Source: Irineochytrium annulatum (lineage: Eukaryota > Chytridiomycota > Chytridiomycetes > Chytridiales > Chytridiaceae). Taken from it: 64,000 nt of DNA. Below, one piece after another: positions 1-8,781 of this stretch (its first letter is position 1; each line of letters starts with the position of its first letter). The DNA lies in assembly GCA_027600665.1 (NCBI GenBank), contig JADGJL010000014.1, positions 56,319 to 120,318 on the forward strand. Reading direction: 5' to 3'. The notes beneath the pieces were generated by a model that worked only from the letters and a program-made list of their open reading frames with translations, did not search any database and was not told the origin of the DNA. A program made the position numbers and the translations under genes.

Positions 1-1178
1 GTGGTCTCCCCTTGATCCGAGCGGAAGGCTTTCACGACGGTCCGATGGGAGCTCGCGTGGTGAAACTGCGCGCGGAGACGGAGGATGGTGGTGGAGGCGA
101 AGTGCGCAAAATGCCCCTTTGATGTGAGCATTTGTACCCAGATATAACATGAGGCTGCGTCCACGATGAGCCCACCGCACGTGTAACCTGCCGAGGGTTC
201 GTCGCGGGGACCAAAGAATACGTCCCCGTGAAGCAGTTCTAGGACGCTGCGCGTGTGGCGGAGGGCGCTGCGCTTATGCTTGATTGGAAGTGCCTTTGCT
301 TGGGAGCAGGCTGTGCACGGAGGCGGAGCATGAACGCGGAGGATGTCGCGGGCGACGCGCGCCGGGATTCCGTGTTGGTCATGTCGCCGGAGGACATGCT
401 GCAGGCGTCGATGTGAGGGGTGCCCAAAGGATTGGTGGATGGTGAGGTATTGCAGATGTGCCTCATGTTGGTCTACCGCGAGCGCGGCTACGGGCGGTGC
501 GGGGATCCCATTAGTGTATGATGGTACCAATCGAATAACGGGGAACTTAGTCTCATTGTACTCGCAGCTAGCTACCGGGGTGCCGCCACGGTCCATGAAC
601 GTGCACGAGCCTGGCGCCACTCGAAGGGTCCAGTGGAGGGATTGAGCCAGCAGGCCGGGCGACATTAGGTTGGCCCGCAGGGTCGGGCACAAGAGGACTG
701 GTGCGAGCTCAATCGGGACGTTCCGGTCCGTTACCCCTTTAAAGCGTCCGATTGCGGTGTACGGCATTCCCGCAGTCATTTTCCCAGAACTCTCCGCGAG
801 GGCCACGCTGCCCGAGGCTGGGCGGACGTCGATAAGGTGGTCGACGAAGCTCATGATGTGCTGGTAGGCGCAAGTGTCGACGAGCCACGTGATAGCTGGG
901 TCGAGCCCGTTCTCGGTCTTCAATTTGCTCGCGTATGAGGCGGCTGTGGCGGTGATGTGAATGGTGCGGTCGTACTGGTCGAGGTGCGGTTGAAACGGGT
1001 TCTTTGGTGTCATCCCTCCTGTAGTCGGCAATGCGGCGCGTGTCGGAGCATTGCATGGCAGTGATGGGGGAAGCTTCACGACGCGTGTCGTCGCTGTGAC
1101 GTCGCTTGTGACAGGCGTCACGGTGGTAACCGTGGGGGTGACGGTGGCATTGTCTATTGAGGAGAAATGACTTAGCAT
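1..1178 (-). CDS. Copia Pol, N-terminal part (protease and integrase), partial
   Basis: Uninterrupted reading frame from an ATG at 1178 to the window edge. A retropepsin-like site WLVDTCAYQH lies near 890-860; the usual D-[ST]-G-A reads D-T-C-A here. A GAG-pre-integrase HHCC motif follows (H and H in HQSFGHPSH, then CTAC) at about 430-320. The integrase core shows its first Asp in HGDVFFGP and second Asp in FRSDQGE at the very edge. The frame is the same as Gag upstream, but a TAA and a TGA separate the two ORFs. The stretch before the protease is Thr/Pro-rich and probably linker. Translation start is uncertain, since Pol of such elements is often made by readthrough or frameshift. Confidence 0.8.
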   Translation of the reverse strand, partial: MLSHFSSIDNATVTPTVTTVTPVTSDVTATTRVVKLPPSLPCNAPTRAALPTTGGMTPKNPFQPHLDQYDRTIHITATAASYASKLKTENGLDPAITWLVDTCAYQHIMSFVDHLIDVRPASGSVALAESSGKMTAGMPYTAIGRFKGVTDRNVPIELAPVLLCPTLRANLMSPGLLAQSLHWTLRVAPGSCTFMDRGGTPVASCEYNETKFPVIRLVPSYTNGIPAPPVAALAVDQHEAHLQYLTIHQSFGHPSHRRLQHVLRRHDQHGIPARVARDILRVHAPPPCTACSQAKALPIKHKRSALRHTRSVLELLHGDVFFGPRDEPSAGYTCGGLIVDAASCYIWVQMLTSKGHFAHFASTTILRLRAQFHHASSHRTVVKAFRSDQGET

Positions 1179-1295
1179 CGCATTTATTCAATAACAAACT
1201 GTTGATAGGGTGAAATGGGGTTGTCTTGCACAAGGTTTTGAATGAGGGGCTATAAGGTGGTAGAAGGGGTAACGAGACACGTAAGTGGAATTTGG

Positions 1296-2519
1296 TTAAC
1301 CATTTGCCCGCCCGTCAGTCCGCTTCCCATCCACAGTCTCGCGTTCTCCTGAGGCGTCTACGTCGCCGACGGTGTGGCGAGCAGTGGGTCGATGGCGGGT
1401 GGCTGATCTGGATCGCTCGTCGCGTGACGCACTGCGTCCACGTCCGCGGTAAGGGGTGTTTGTTTTCGACCGCGCGTAATAACCGCGCGGACCCATGTCC
1501 CTGTCCCTGTCCCTCCCCCGATCATTGCGATCCATTCGGTCGTGCCAGTCACGGTCATCTTGGCGTCCATCATCGCGCCCGTGTCCATCATCGCGGCGCC
1601 CAAACCCTCCCCGACGGCCACGGGAACCAAACTTAGCTCGAGTGTTGGCGCATTGGTCCGCGTAATGGCCCCATCCATCACATTCAAAGCAGCGGATGTG
1701 GCGCGTGGTGGATCCGTGGTCGTCTCGATGGGGGCCGCGGGCGCCGTAGTCGTCGGTGGCCGGGGTCGTGAAGGCGACGGAGGCGGAAGGTGCGCGGCTG
1801 GACGCGACTGTGACTGAGGCGATGGTGCTGTCGACGCCGTCTGAGCTGAGGTAGTCGTGAAGAGCGGTCGTTAGTTTGGAGAGGAGGGCGACTGGGTTGC
1901 CGAGGTTGGCTGCTTTGAGTTGGCGGAGGTTGTCGATCCGAGACTGCCAACGTCCGATGTCGCCGTTGCTTGTGGCCCAGGCGGCGAGATCGTAAAGGAA
2001 GTATTGTGCCGGCGTTTGGATGCTGACGGTGGAGCCAACTCTGATGAGGTTCCGATAACGAGTTGCCTGGAGCTTAAGGAATTGCAGTGGAGTGGTCGTC
2101 TTCCAAATAGCCGCTGTGTAGCGGGCCAAATTGAATTCCATCTCGCGTTGACCAATCACCTGTGGGTTGCCGAGCCCGCCGTACTCGCGGTCCAGGTAAG
2201 CGAGCAACTCGTACGCGGTAGGTCTGTCCGGGTGGCGGAAGATTTCTGCCGAGGAGGTGATAACTTCGAGGCTGACGTCCTCATCCAGCGTCTCGTGGAC
2301 TAGTCCGTAGGCTTGGCGATTCGTGTCCTGGCGTTTGGTGAAGGCGCTGGGGTTCTCGCCGACGCGTTGGACGTGCGGATCGGCCGTCAGGTCGTCGCCG
2401 ACCTTCTTGGTCGTTGCGCGCGCTAGAGCGTGAGTTTTCCAGGACAGGAAAGTCGTGAAGTCGGCCTTAGCCTTTCTTCCGTTCAGAAGCCTGATCTTGC
2501 TGTGGCCCGTGTCGTCCAT
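1296..2519 (-). CDS. Copia Gag with CCHC zinc knuckle
   Basis: A 407-residue ORF. The first 230 residues are a helical UBN2/retrotran-gag-like region (SWKTHALAR; YLDREYGGLGN). A nucleocapsid knuckle CFECDGWGHYADQC follows (C-x2-C-x4-H-x4-C) near residue 285. The tail is extremely Arg/Asp/Gly-rich (RDDGHGRDD-type repeats), as expected of an RNA-binding nucleocapsid end. It starts 300 bp inside the LTR boundary. Contrast the Gag of element B at 51-52 kb, which lacks a knuckle. Confidence 0.85.
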   Translation of the reverse strand: MDDTGHSKIRLLNGRKAKADFTTFLSWKTHALARATTKKVGDDLTADPHVQRVGENPSAFTKRQDTNRQAYGLVHETLDEDVSLEVITSSAEIFRHPDRPTAYELLAYLDREYGGLGNPQVIGQREMEFNLARYTAAIWKTTTPLQFLKLQATRYRNLIRVGSTVSIQTPAQYFLYDLAAWATSNGDIGRWQSRIDNLRQLKAANLGNPVALLSKLTTALHDYLSSDGVDSTIASVTVASSRAPSASVAFTTPATDDYGARGPHRDDHGSTTRHIRCFECDGWGHYADQCANTRAKFGSRGRRGGFGRRDDGHGRDDGRQDDRDWHDRMDRNDRGRDRDRDMGPRGYYARSKTNTPYRGRGRSASRDERSRSATRHRPTARHTVGDVDASGERETVDGKRTDGRANG

Positions 2520-2819
2520 CGCTGTCTCTTGTGCGGGGGCAGCGCCTGACGTCTTGATGCTGTTGCGTGAAGGCTCAATGTGAAATTGTGAAGGGAAAGG
2601 AGGATTTGCGTGAAGGGGGGATTTCCGCCGCCCTATAAGTCGGCATCGTCGTGCCTGCGGCTGCTAGAGCGAGGGACCAGGGCTGGTTGTGAAGGGCCCT
2701 TTGCGTAGCATGTTGGGGTGTTCTCCTGCTGGTCGTTGTCGGCTGGTCAGGGCGGGCCGCTGGCGTTGGAGCTGCTGGGTATTCATCTTGGGCCGGGCTC
2801 GCTGTCTTGACTGCGAATC

Positions 2820-2983
2820 TGTTAGAACACCCAGCTTCCAAGGTATCCGTTGGGGCCGTCATCGAGCCATCATGGTGATGCAGCAGGTGGTCGCACCGTT
2901 TATTAATAGAATACTTATACTCTAAACTGTCATAGCCCGCATACCCCCGTACTCTCCATCACGAGGCTTACTGCTCTAATACA
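2820..2983 (-). repeat. LTR of Copia element A
   Basis: On the + strand it runs from TGTTAGAACACCC to ...CTCTAATACA, so it has TG...CA ends. It aligns with the solo LTR at 56180-56325: shared TGTTRGAACAYCCAGC, a GTTTATTAATAGA-like block, a TAGCCCRCAT block and CACGAGGCTTACTGC. It sits directly upstream of Gag in minus orientation, so it is the 5' LTR of element A. The ends were set by comparison with the TSD-flanked solo copy. The expected outer duplication would begin AGTCG at 2984; its partner is outside the window. Confidence 0.75.
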
Positions 2984-3041
2984 AGTCGTGATGGTCGTGT
3001 GTTGATCTTACCTCCTATACTGGCAGTGGCAATCGTCAAAA

Positions 3042-3805
3042 ATGAGCAGCACTCAACTCGCTTCCACCTCCACAGCTCTGTCGTCTCTAAAGCCATTCGA
3101 AGGGAAGACCGACGACCTCCGTCGTCTGTCAGAAACGCTCTTATCGAAGCTATCCAGTCGGTGCGCTTGTCGGTGGAAGACCCGTCCGAACGTTTGTCCG
3201 CCATTGATGATGGTATCCTCCTTCCGCTGATAGAGATCAAACGGTACCTTCCTTTTTCTGTATTTTATTTGTAAACTGTATAGAACGATGGATCCAATGG
3301 AGCCCCGTGATATCATTCCTCCATCCGCTTACGATGTTTTGCTGACGGATGTTACTCACAATCTACTCGTGGGCCCAATTGCTGAGTTGCTTGAAGTGGA
3401 ATATCTGTCAGAAGCAACGGAGTCGGCAGAAGAATTTAAGGACCCTATCACGGGTATCCTATATGGCACCAACTCTCGACCGATGATCAACCTCGTGACG
3501 TCGTCTAAACGACACAGGACACCCGTAAACATCGTATTTATGATCGATCTGGTTCACCGTGCTTGTACATATGCGACAAAGCCATGGCGGCCCTTGGATT
3601 CAAAGACTACGCCCCTGAGGTATTCCATGTGTTGTGGCGAGGAAATCCATACGAGGCAGTCATGAGCCCGTTAAAGATGGCGGATGGTTGCGACGGCCAT
3701 TATAAGGATGTTAATCTGCTTGGGGCGTCATTTTTGAAGGCTATTAAGGCTAAGGTCGTGTTGGATTACAATGATTTATCTGTTAGTCTGTCTGTGAAAG
3801 GATAA
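3042..3805 (+). pseudogene. Broken orphan gene of unknown function
   Basis: Reading-frame pieces join into one protein only if shifts are allowed. It begins MSSTQLASTS at 3042; the frame moves by one base near 3120-3135 (RNALIEAIQSVRLSVED). A plausible intron GTACCT...TATAG spans 3243-3286. The frame then continues as RTMDPMEPRDIIPP to IVFMIDLVHR, moves again near 3555 (LYICDKAMAALGFK) and closes at 3805 (SLSVKG stop). The pieces are ordinary-looking soluble sequence without a motif I recognise. Position right next to LTR A suggests decay after retroelement insertion. Sequencing indels are the alternative. It could also be part of a larger lost gene. Confidence 0.4.
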
Positions 3806-4205
3806 ATGGGGAAGGGTTTTGGAGCATGGTTGGGAACTGCACGTTGGCTGAACAATCTCCAACATTTTAGGCATGTCTACACCATGCTTCGTGGACTACG
3901 TATTCATAAATAGGCCGTAACCGTATTCCCATGATTTTTAATATGTGCTCTATCCACTATGCATTATTCACAGTGTTGCTATCTCCTCCGGAGGTAGCGC
4001 GATATCTAATCGGGTGATACTCATGTGTAATATGGTTACGCCGCTCGGCCGAGCAATCGCCAGGGATGCTTCCATTCCTCGTCACTCAGCGGCATTCCCC
4101 CACCTCATCACGAGGATAAAATGGTCCAACCGCATCCTACAAAGTACATCGACTTGCTTACTTCCGTGTAGTTTATTAGTTGTTGCGCTGTTTACTGTAT
4201 ACAAA
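3806..4205. other. Spacer, nothing recognised
   Basis: Between the broken gene and the 3' end of CIA30. No conserved ORF, repeat or RNA gene was recognised; it probably holds the 3' UTRs of the two convergent genes. Confidence 0.5.
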
Positions 4206-5230
4206 TCACTCCCCATCGTTCTTCTTCTTGTCCTTATCGCCATGATCCCAAATGAACCACGGTTCCGGCTTCACGTCGCGCAGCTCCGCCGAATCCCTAA
4301 TGTCCGTCTCGCCCACCGTATCGGGCGTGTTAACGGCTTTGATCCAGTCAAGCTCAAGGCTGAAGTCTCCCGTCTGCCGGACGATCGAGAAGCCCACGGA
4401 CTTAATCTTCGCCCGGTCCATCATCAGCTGCCGCGCTTGCACGTAGCCGTGGCTCGTCAGGACAAAATCCCGAAAGGGTATCTAGTTCGTGGTGCGATCA
4501 GCGTTTGCAGCGGTAAGATAGGCAACAGCGGAAGCTCACCATCACAATCTCCCATTCCCCAGGTCTCTGAAAGTATATCCGATGTTGCCAGACGAGCGTC
4601 GGGTATATCGAATCGCACTGCAGGTTCACCATCCACTGCCGATTGTCTCCTTTCGCCCGTATCGCGAGGTATCTAAACTGGCTCGTGTCGAATCGTGGCC
4701 GATGCAGCAGGGTGAGAGGTCTTTCCTGCAGGTATTGTTAAGGCACCATCAATCGAGGGGTGTTTGCTGAAGGAAAACACACATTTGATCGTAATCCCGC
4801 GTAGCCGCTCCGCTCTATCTTGGAATTTGGTGGCAAGACTTCGGACAGCTTTCCCCAGAACAACCCTGATGAACATTGCGCATCAGCCCATGCGGAAGCT
4901 CAGCAACAAGCCAGCAAACCCAACTGACTCACCCGTCTTCTCCGGCGTCAATCCCCAATACGCCTCCGAATAACCTGAAAGTGAGCGATTGATGAGTTCT
5001 ATTAGCCAAACGCATGCATGCCCGCAGCCATTCGCAAAAGCCCCCTCACCTCCAATGTCCGCGTCCGACCCCACGCTAAAGGCCTCCAGGTGCTCGACGG
5101 TCCTAAACTGGAACATGGGCAGGTCACTCTTCCAGCCAATGTCGGCGCGCACTGCCTGCACGGCATGGTCTTTTATGTAGTTGAAGGAGCGCTGGACGTA
5201 GGCCTTGTAGGCGGCCGAGTAGATGCCCAT
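4206..5230 (-). CDS. NDUFAF1: Complex I intermediate-associated protein 30 (CIA30/NDUFAF1 family)
   Basis: Mitochondrial assembly factor that binds the membrane-arm intermediate of NADH:ubiquinone oxidoreductase. Five exons (5230-5050, 4974-4933, 4865-4783, 4725-4540, 4481-4206) close to 255 residues. Family signatures: GWKSDLPMFQF, GSDADIGGYSEA, FWGKLS, SGYAGLRS, FRYLAIRAKGDNRQW, QHRIYFQRPGEWE and a C-terminal IKSVGFSIVRQTGDFSLEL. These match the CIA30 beta-jelly-roll fold over nearly its whole length. Start: the ATG at 5230 precedes MGIYSAAYKAYVQRS; an open stretch with no ATG continues a short way upstream to a stop codon, so the mitochondrial targeting segment is short or part of it is missed. 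Divergent from the WD40 gene at 5404. Confidence 0.9.
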
Positions 5231-5403
5231 AACATTCGGCTGCACCGCGAAGAGCTCCCACTGGCAAAAGAGCAGATCGGATGGATGTCAATTGTGGGCG
5301 CGGCCATTTCCTGAAGGCTTGATCACCACCGTCTTAGGAGGTATTGCGATGTCTCTCATCATTCCTCATCTTTAACTTCACTTCCGCAGGGTCACATCGC
5401 CAA
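5231..5403. promoter_or_regulatory. Short divergent promoter between CIA30 and WD40 gene
   Basis: Only 173 bp separate the two start codons on opposite strands, so both promoters and 5' UTRs must share this stretch. No clear TATA box was seen. Role inferred from position only. Confidence 0.45.
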
Positions 5404-6741
5404 ATGTCCGAAATCAACGGCCTCGCGATTGCAATCGTGGTCGGCGGCCTCCTCGCCGCCGCGCTCTTCCTCCTCGCGTACCAACGCACCGCCAAGCTGG
5501 CCGTCGCGTCCGCCCCCGCCATTCCCGCGGAATCAATCCCCGCGACATCCCTTAAGCCGCCAGCCAGCGCGTCCAAGAAGGGCAAGAACAACCCTCACCA
5601 CGCCGCGCAGCCGAACTCCTCCCCGGCCTCCAAGCACGCCCCGAAGCCGACGCACGCGCTCTTCCTCTGCCAGCTCCGAGGTCACCAGCAGAAAGTCCTC
5701 GACCTGAGATGGCATGATTCCGGCGTCATCACCTGCAGCTCGGATGGGACCGTGCGGCTGTGGGACGGATCGTCGTTCAGGCGGCAGGCGGCGGGGTTTA
5801 CGCCCGTGTGTAAAGTCGTGAGCTTGGAGAGGGGGGACTATGGGACGAGGGTGGATGTTGAGAGGGATGCGAAGCGGTTCGTGATCGCGGGGAACAGGAA
5901 CTTGTCGATGATCTTGTTCCAGAGAACTGGGGGTGGCGGGTATGAGGTGTGCTGGGAGTCGGAGGAGCAGCAGAATGCGGAGATCCTGTCGGTTGGGTTG
6001 GGGAAGGGCTTTTGCATGAGCTGCGACAACGGCACGTCGCTGCATCTCGTGCAGCTTGGCGACGGGAGGCTGCTTGACAAAGTCCGGACGAATTGTAAGA
6101 ATGTCACTCCCTTTTCTCACGCGTCTGATAATGTCCAATGACAGCCGTGAACAACAACTGCGCCCGCACCTCCCCAGACGGTCGCTTCGTGGCCCTCGGC
6201 GGCTTTCTCTCCGAGGTCCGGCTGTGGGAGGTCAAATCGGACCGAAGCGGGCTCGCCACTGGCGTCAATTCGGCCATGAGCTTGAACGGCCACAAGAAGG
6301 GGATCGTAAGCCTCGCGTTCAACGGGGACGCGTCCAAGATCCTAACGCTCTCGAGGGACGGTACCGTTAAGCTCTGGAACATCGCCGTCCGCTACGAGGT
6401 CAAGGTGCGGGTTTTGTGCTTGTTGCGCGGTTAAAGTGAGCGTTTTGTTGATGGCTGCGAAACAGGAGGATCCCAAGGTGCTTACTACGTGGGAGGTGAC
6501 GGACCTCCCTCTGCCCGACATGACCCTCCTAACGATGTCCGCGGATGCCACGACGGCCGCGTTCGTCTCGGGCGGCTCGTTCGCCCTTTACTCGCTAAAA
6601 AAGTCCAGGACGTTAGCTGTGGTCGAGGATGCGCACCCGGGGTCCGCATTGCGGGGCGTCGAGTTCTCGCTGGACGGGACCAAGGTCGCCACAATATCGG
6701 ACGACAAGGTTGTGAATGTGTGGGACGTGGGGGAGGCGTGA
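5404..6741 (+). CDS. TBL2-like WD40 repeat protein, membrane-anchored
   Basis: Three exons (5404-6094, 6145-6404, 6466-6741) give 408 residues. An N-terminal transmembrane helix (about residues 6-26, LAIAIVVGGLLAAALFLLAY) is followed by a Pro/Ala/Lys-rich linker. WD40 blades then include GVITCSSDGTVRLWD, CARTSPDGRFVALGG, ILTLSRDGTVKLWN and VATISDDKVVNVWD. The TM-linker-propeller layout matches transducin beta-like 2 (TBL2), an ER-membrane protein linked in animals to PERK signalling. Family assignment beyond WD40 is inference. The in-frame ATG at 5344 would add 20 residues ahead of the helix and is less likely. Confidence 0.8.
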
Positions 6742-6994
6742 TGCCGCTTTGGCGCGATATCTAGGATGAATAATAATATCGATTAGAACTGTGTGCTGTC
6801 CAATGGTGATGGAAGCCACAGTGGTTTGTATTCAGGGCCGGGGTAACATTTGAATCTCCGCCGCGCTGCTGCTTGACACGCCCCACCGCGTGATGTGGCA
6901 TGGCCTCACCAGCAAGCAGCGCCTCGACTCGCCCCCCGCCCTTTTCGCGTCCTCCTCTCTGAAATTGAATCGCTCCGCCCACGTCCGGCGCCTT

Positions 6995-7000
6995 TATAAA
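6995..7000 (+). promoter_or_regulatory. TATA box of the small secreted protein gene
   Basis: TATAAA within CCTTTATAAATCCCG, 122 bp before the start codon at 7122 and preceded by GC-rich sequence. Spacing allows a transcription start about 30 bp downstream and a 90-base leader. Confidence 0.5.
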
Positions 7001-7121
7001 TCCCGCGACTGCTGCCTATCGTCCGGCCTGCATTACTATTATTCGACCTCAACTTGACGCATCCACTTCTCTCCACATCGCTGACACCGCCACCGTCTCG
7101 CGCCCACTCTATCTCATCGCA

Positions 7122-7916
7122 ATGCGCCCTGCGTCCCTCACCCTGCCGCGGACGATCGTCGGCCTCCTGGCCGTCGTCGCGCTCCTTGCATGCGGCGCCA
7201 CTGCCGTCCCCGTCTCGAGCGGATCCAGCGGGAAGATCGTCACCATTGAAGGTATACATGTGCCTTCAACCTTTCTACGCGCAGGACGGATACTAACCCA
7301 TGTTTTCCTTGTATTCCCTGTCCGCACACAGGCCCCCGCAGCTTCTGCCTCCTCCTCCCCGCCGTCAAGGGCCAGACCGTCGGCGACAGCGAGGGATCAG
7401 CCAAGGCAAAATGCTTTGGCTCGGCCAGCACGCCCGGCTCCAGCAAGCTCCCTGATGGCGCCATTAAATCGGCTCACTACGTCAAGACTGCGCAATACCA
7501 TCAGGTGACGGGCATGATCGACGAGGACCTGCTCGGGATCAGCCAGTCCGACGGCGGTGGCCAATGTGAGCACTCTTTTTTCCATTTTACACTGTCCAGG
7601 TGGATTTACCTACAATTCTAATACTTATCCCAAAAGATGACAACGCGCCGCACGGGTCCGAACCGTCGAGCGGGGCCGTGCCGAGCCCGTTCAACTATTA
7701 CGTCGAAATCGTCGAGAGCGGCCGATACTGCATGCGTACCTGCACGACTTCCGGCCAGGACGAGAGCTCCCCTTGGTTGGTATCCTGCTTTTCATGCGAT
7801 CGATATCCCCCCGGCTGGCCAGCTAAAACTTAACACCGTCTTACAGCAACATGCACCGGGACACGGCCGGTTGCAACGCCGTCATTGGCGGCAACTACGG
7901 GCCGGGCTTTGACTAG
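7122..7916 (+). CDS. Small secreted cysteine-containing protein, unknown function
   Basis: Four exons (7122-7251, 7332-7565, 7637-7775, 7847-7916) close to 190 residues. A clear signal peptide (TIVGLLAVVALLACGATA, cut after about residue 28) is followed by SFCLLLPAVKG, QYHQVTGMIDEDLLGIS, YDNAPHGSEPSSG, YYVEIVESGRYCMRTC and a final CNMHRDTAGCNAVIGG. Several cysteines (SFC, AKC, YCMRTC, PCN, AGC) suggest disulfides. The pattern resembles small secreted proteins predicted in many fungi, but I do not know a biochemical role. The final intron uses donor GTTGGT; this choice is supported by frame closure and the continuous CNMHRDTAGC motif. Confidence 0.75.
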
Positions 7917-8781
7917 ATGCCATCTGCAATGGATTGCCAGATATGTACAGATATTGCTGGCTGTGCTTCAATGTTCTACTTTCCTCCCTCATGCCTCATT
8001 CCCCTTGTATGAAAACATTTTGACAATGCGAAAAAAATATTCCCCCTGTTTAATTCCCCAATTTCATCCACGACTTTTCTCCCTATTTTGCTTTTTTTGA
8101 TACCTAACACGATAAAAACAAATCGTTTGCCGCCATCATTCTTTTTGTTTATTTATTTAATTTTTTTTATTTATACCGGCATCGTTGTGACCTAGATGCT
8201 TGTTTCCTTGATTTCAAATGGATCGCGCCAGCTCTCTATTGCTCTGCTTCACTCAGAAATCTCCTAAAAATGTCCGGATCTTGAGCTATGTCTTGTTCCA
8301 GTGTCCAGATACTTCAATAAACCCGTGACGTGTCTATATAACTTCTCGTCGCCCATCAGTTGGTGAGAAGACGGGATTTGGGGTTAATAAAGGTTTTAAT
8401 GTCCTGTATGTAGAAAACTGTTGGCCGCGAGCAAAAGCCTACGAAAGCAAAAACTTCATCGAAGACTGTCATGTTTGAGTGACGCTTTGTTAAAATTGTG
8501 ATAAATAGATCGTAGAGGTGAGATAAAGGTGGGCAGAACCAAAACGGAAAAACTCGGGGGAAAAGTTTAAAGACCCTCGGGTAAAAAGAGATCGTTAAAA
8601 CTTTGAGTGTTCAAAGAAGCTCATAAGAAACACACGTAAGCCAAAAATTACTTAAAATTAACACGCATGGTCGAAAAAAAGAAGGTGAAGCGCGGTGATA
8701 GAAATACGATGTTGTTAGAAAAGTCATACGAGGTACAAACTGCAGAAATACGATGAGAACAATAGCCGACCAAATGCAGAC
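7917..8781. other. AT-rich spacer between convergent genes
   Basis: 865 bp with many T and A runs and no credible ORF. Two 3' ends converge here, so UTRs and polyadenylation signals (several AATAAA-like words) are expected. No repeat or RNA gene recognised. Confidence 0.5.

Larger units (their letters stand above)
1..2983 (-). mobile_element. Ty1/Copia LTR retrotransposon A, truncated by window edge
   Basis: A minus-strand element with, in order, an LTR (high-coordinate end), a Gag ORF with a CCHC knuckle, and a Pol ORF holding protease, GAG-pre-integrase zinc finger and the start of the integrase core. The order PR then integrase fits Copia (Pseudoviridae-type) elements, not Gypsy. The remaining integrase, reverse transcriptase, RNase H and second LTR would lie left of base 1. 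The LTR family is confirmed by a solo copy at 56.2 kb. Gag and Pol are each open, so the element may be fairly recent. Confidence 0.85.

Noticed and set aside
3945..4676. 243-residue + strand ORF
   Set aside because: Antisense to exons 4-5 of CIA30, whose motifs and splice sites are convincing.
5533..6138. 201-residue minus ORF over the WD40 gene
   Set aside because: Pro/Arg-rich shadow; the + strand has clear WD40 blades.
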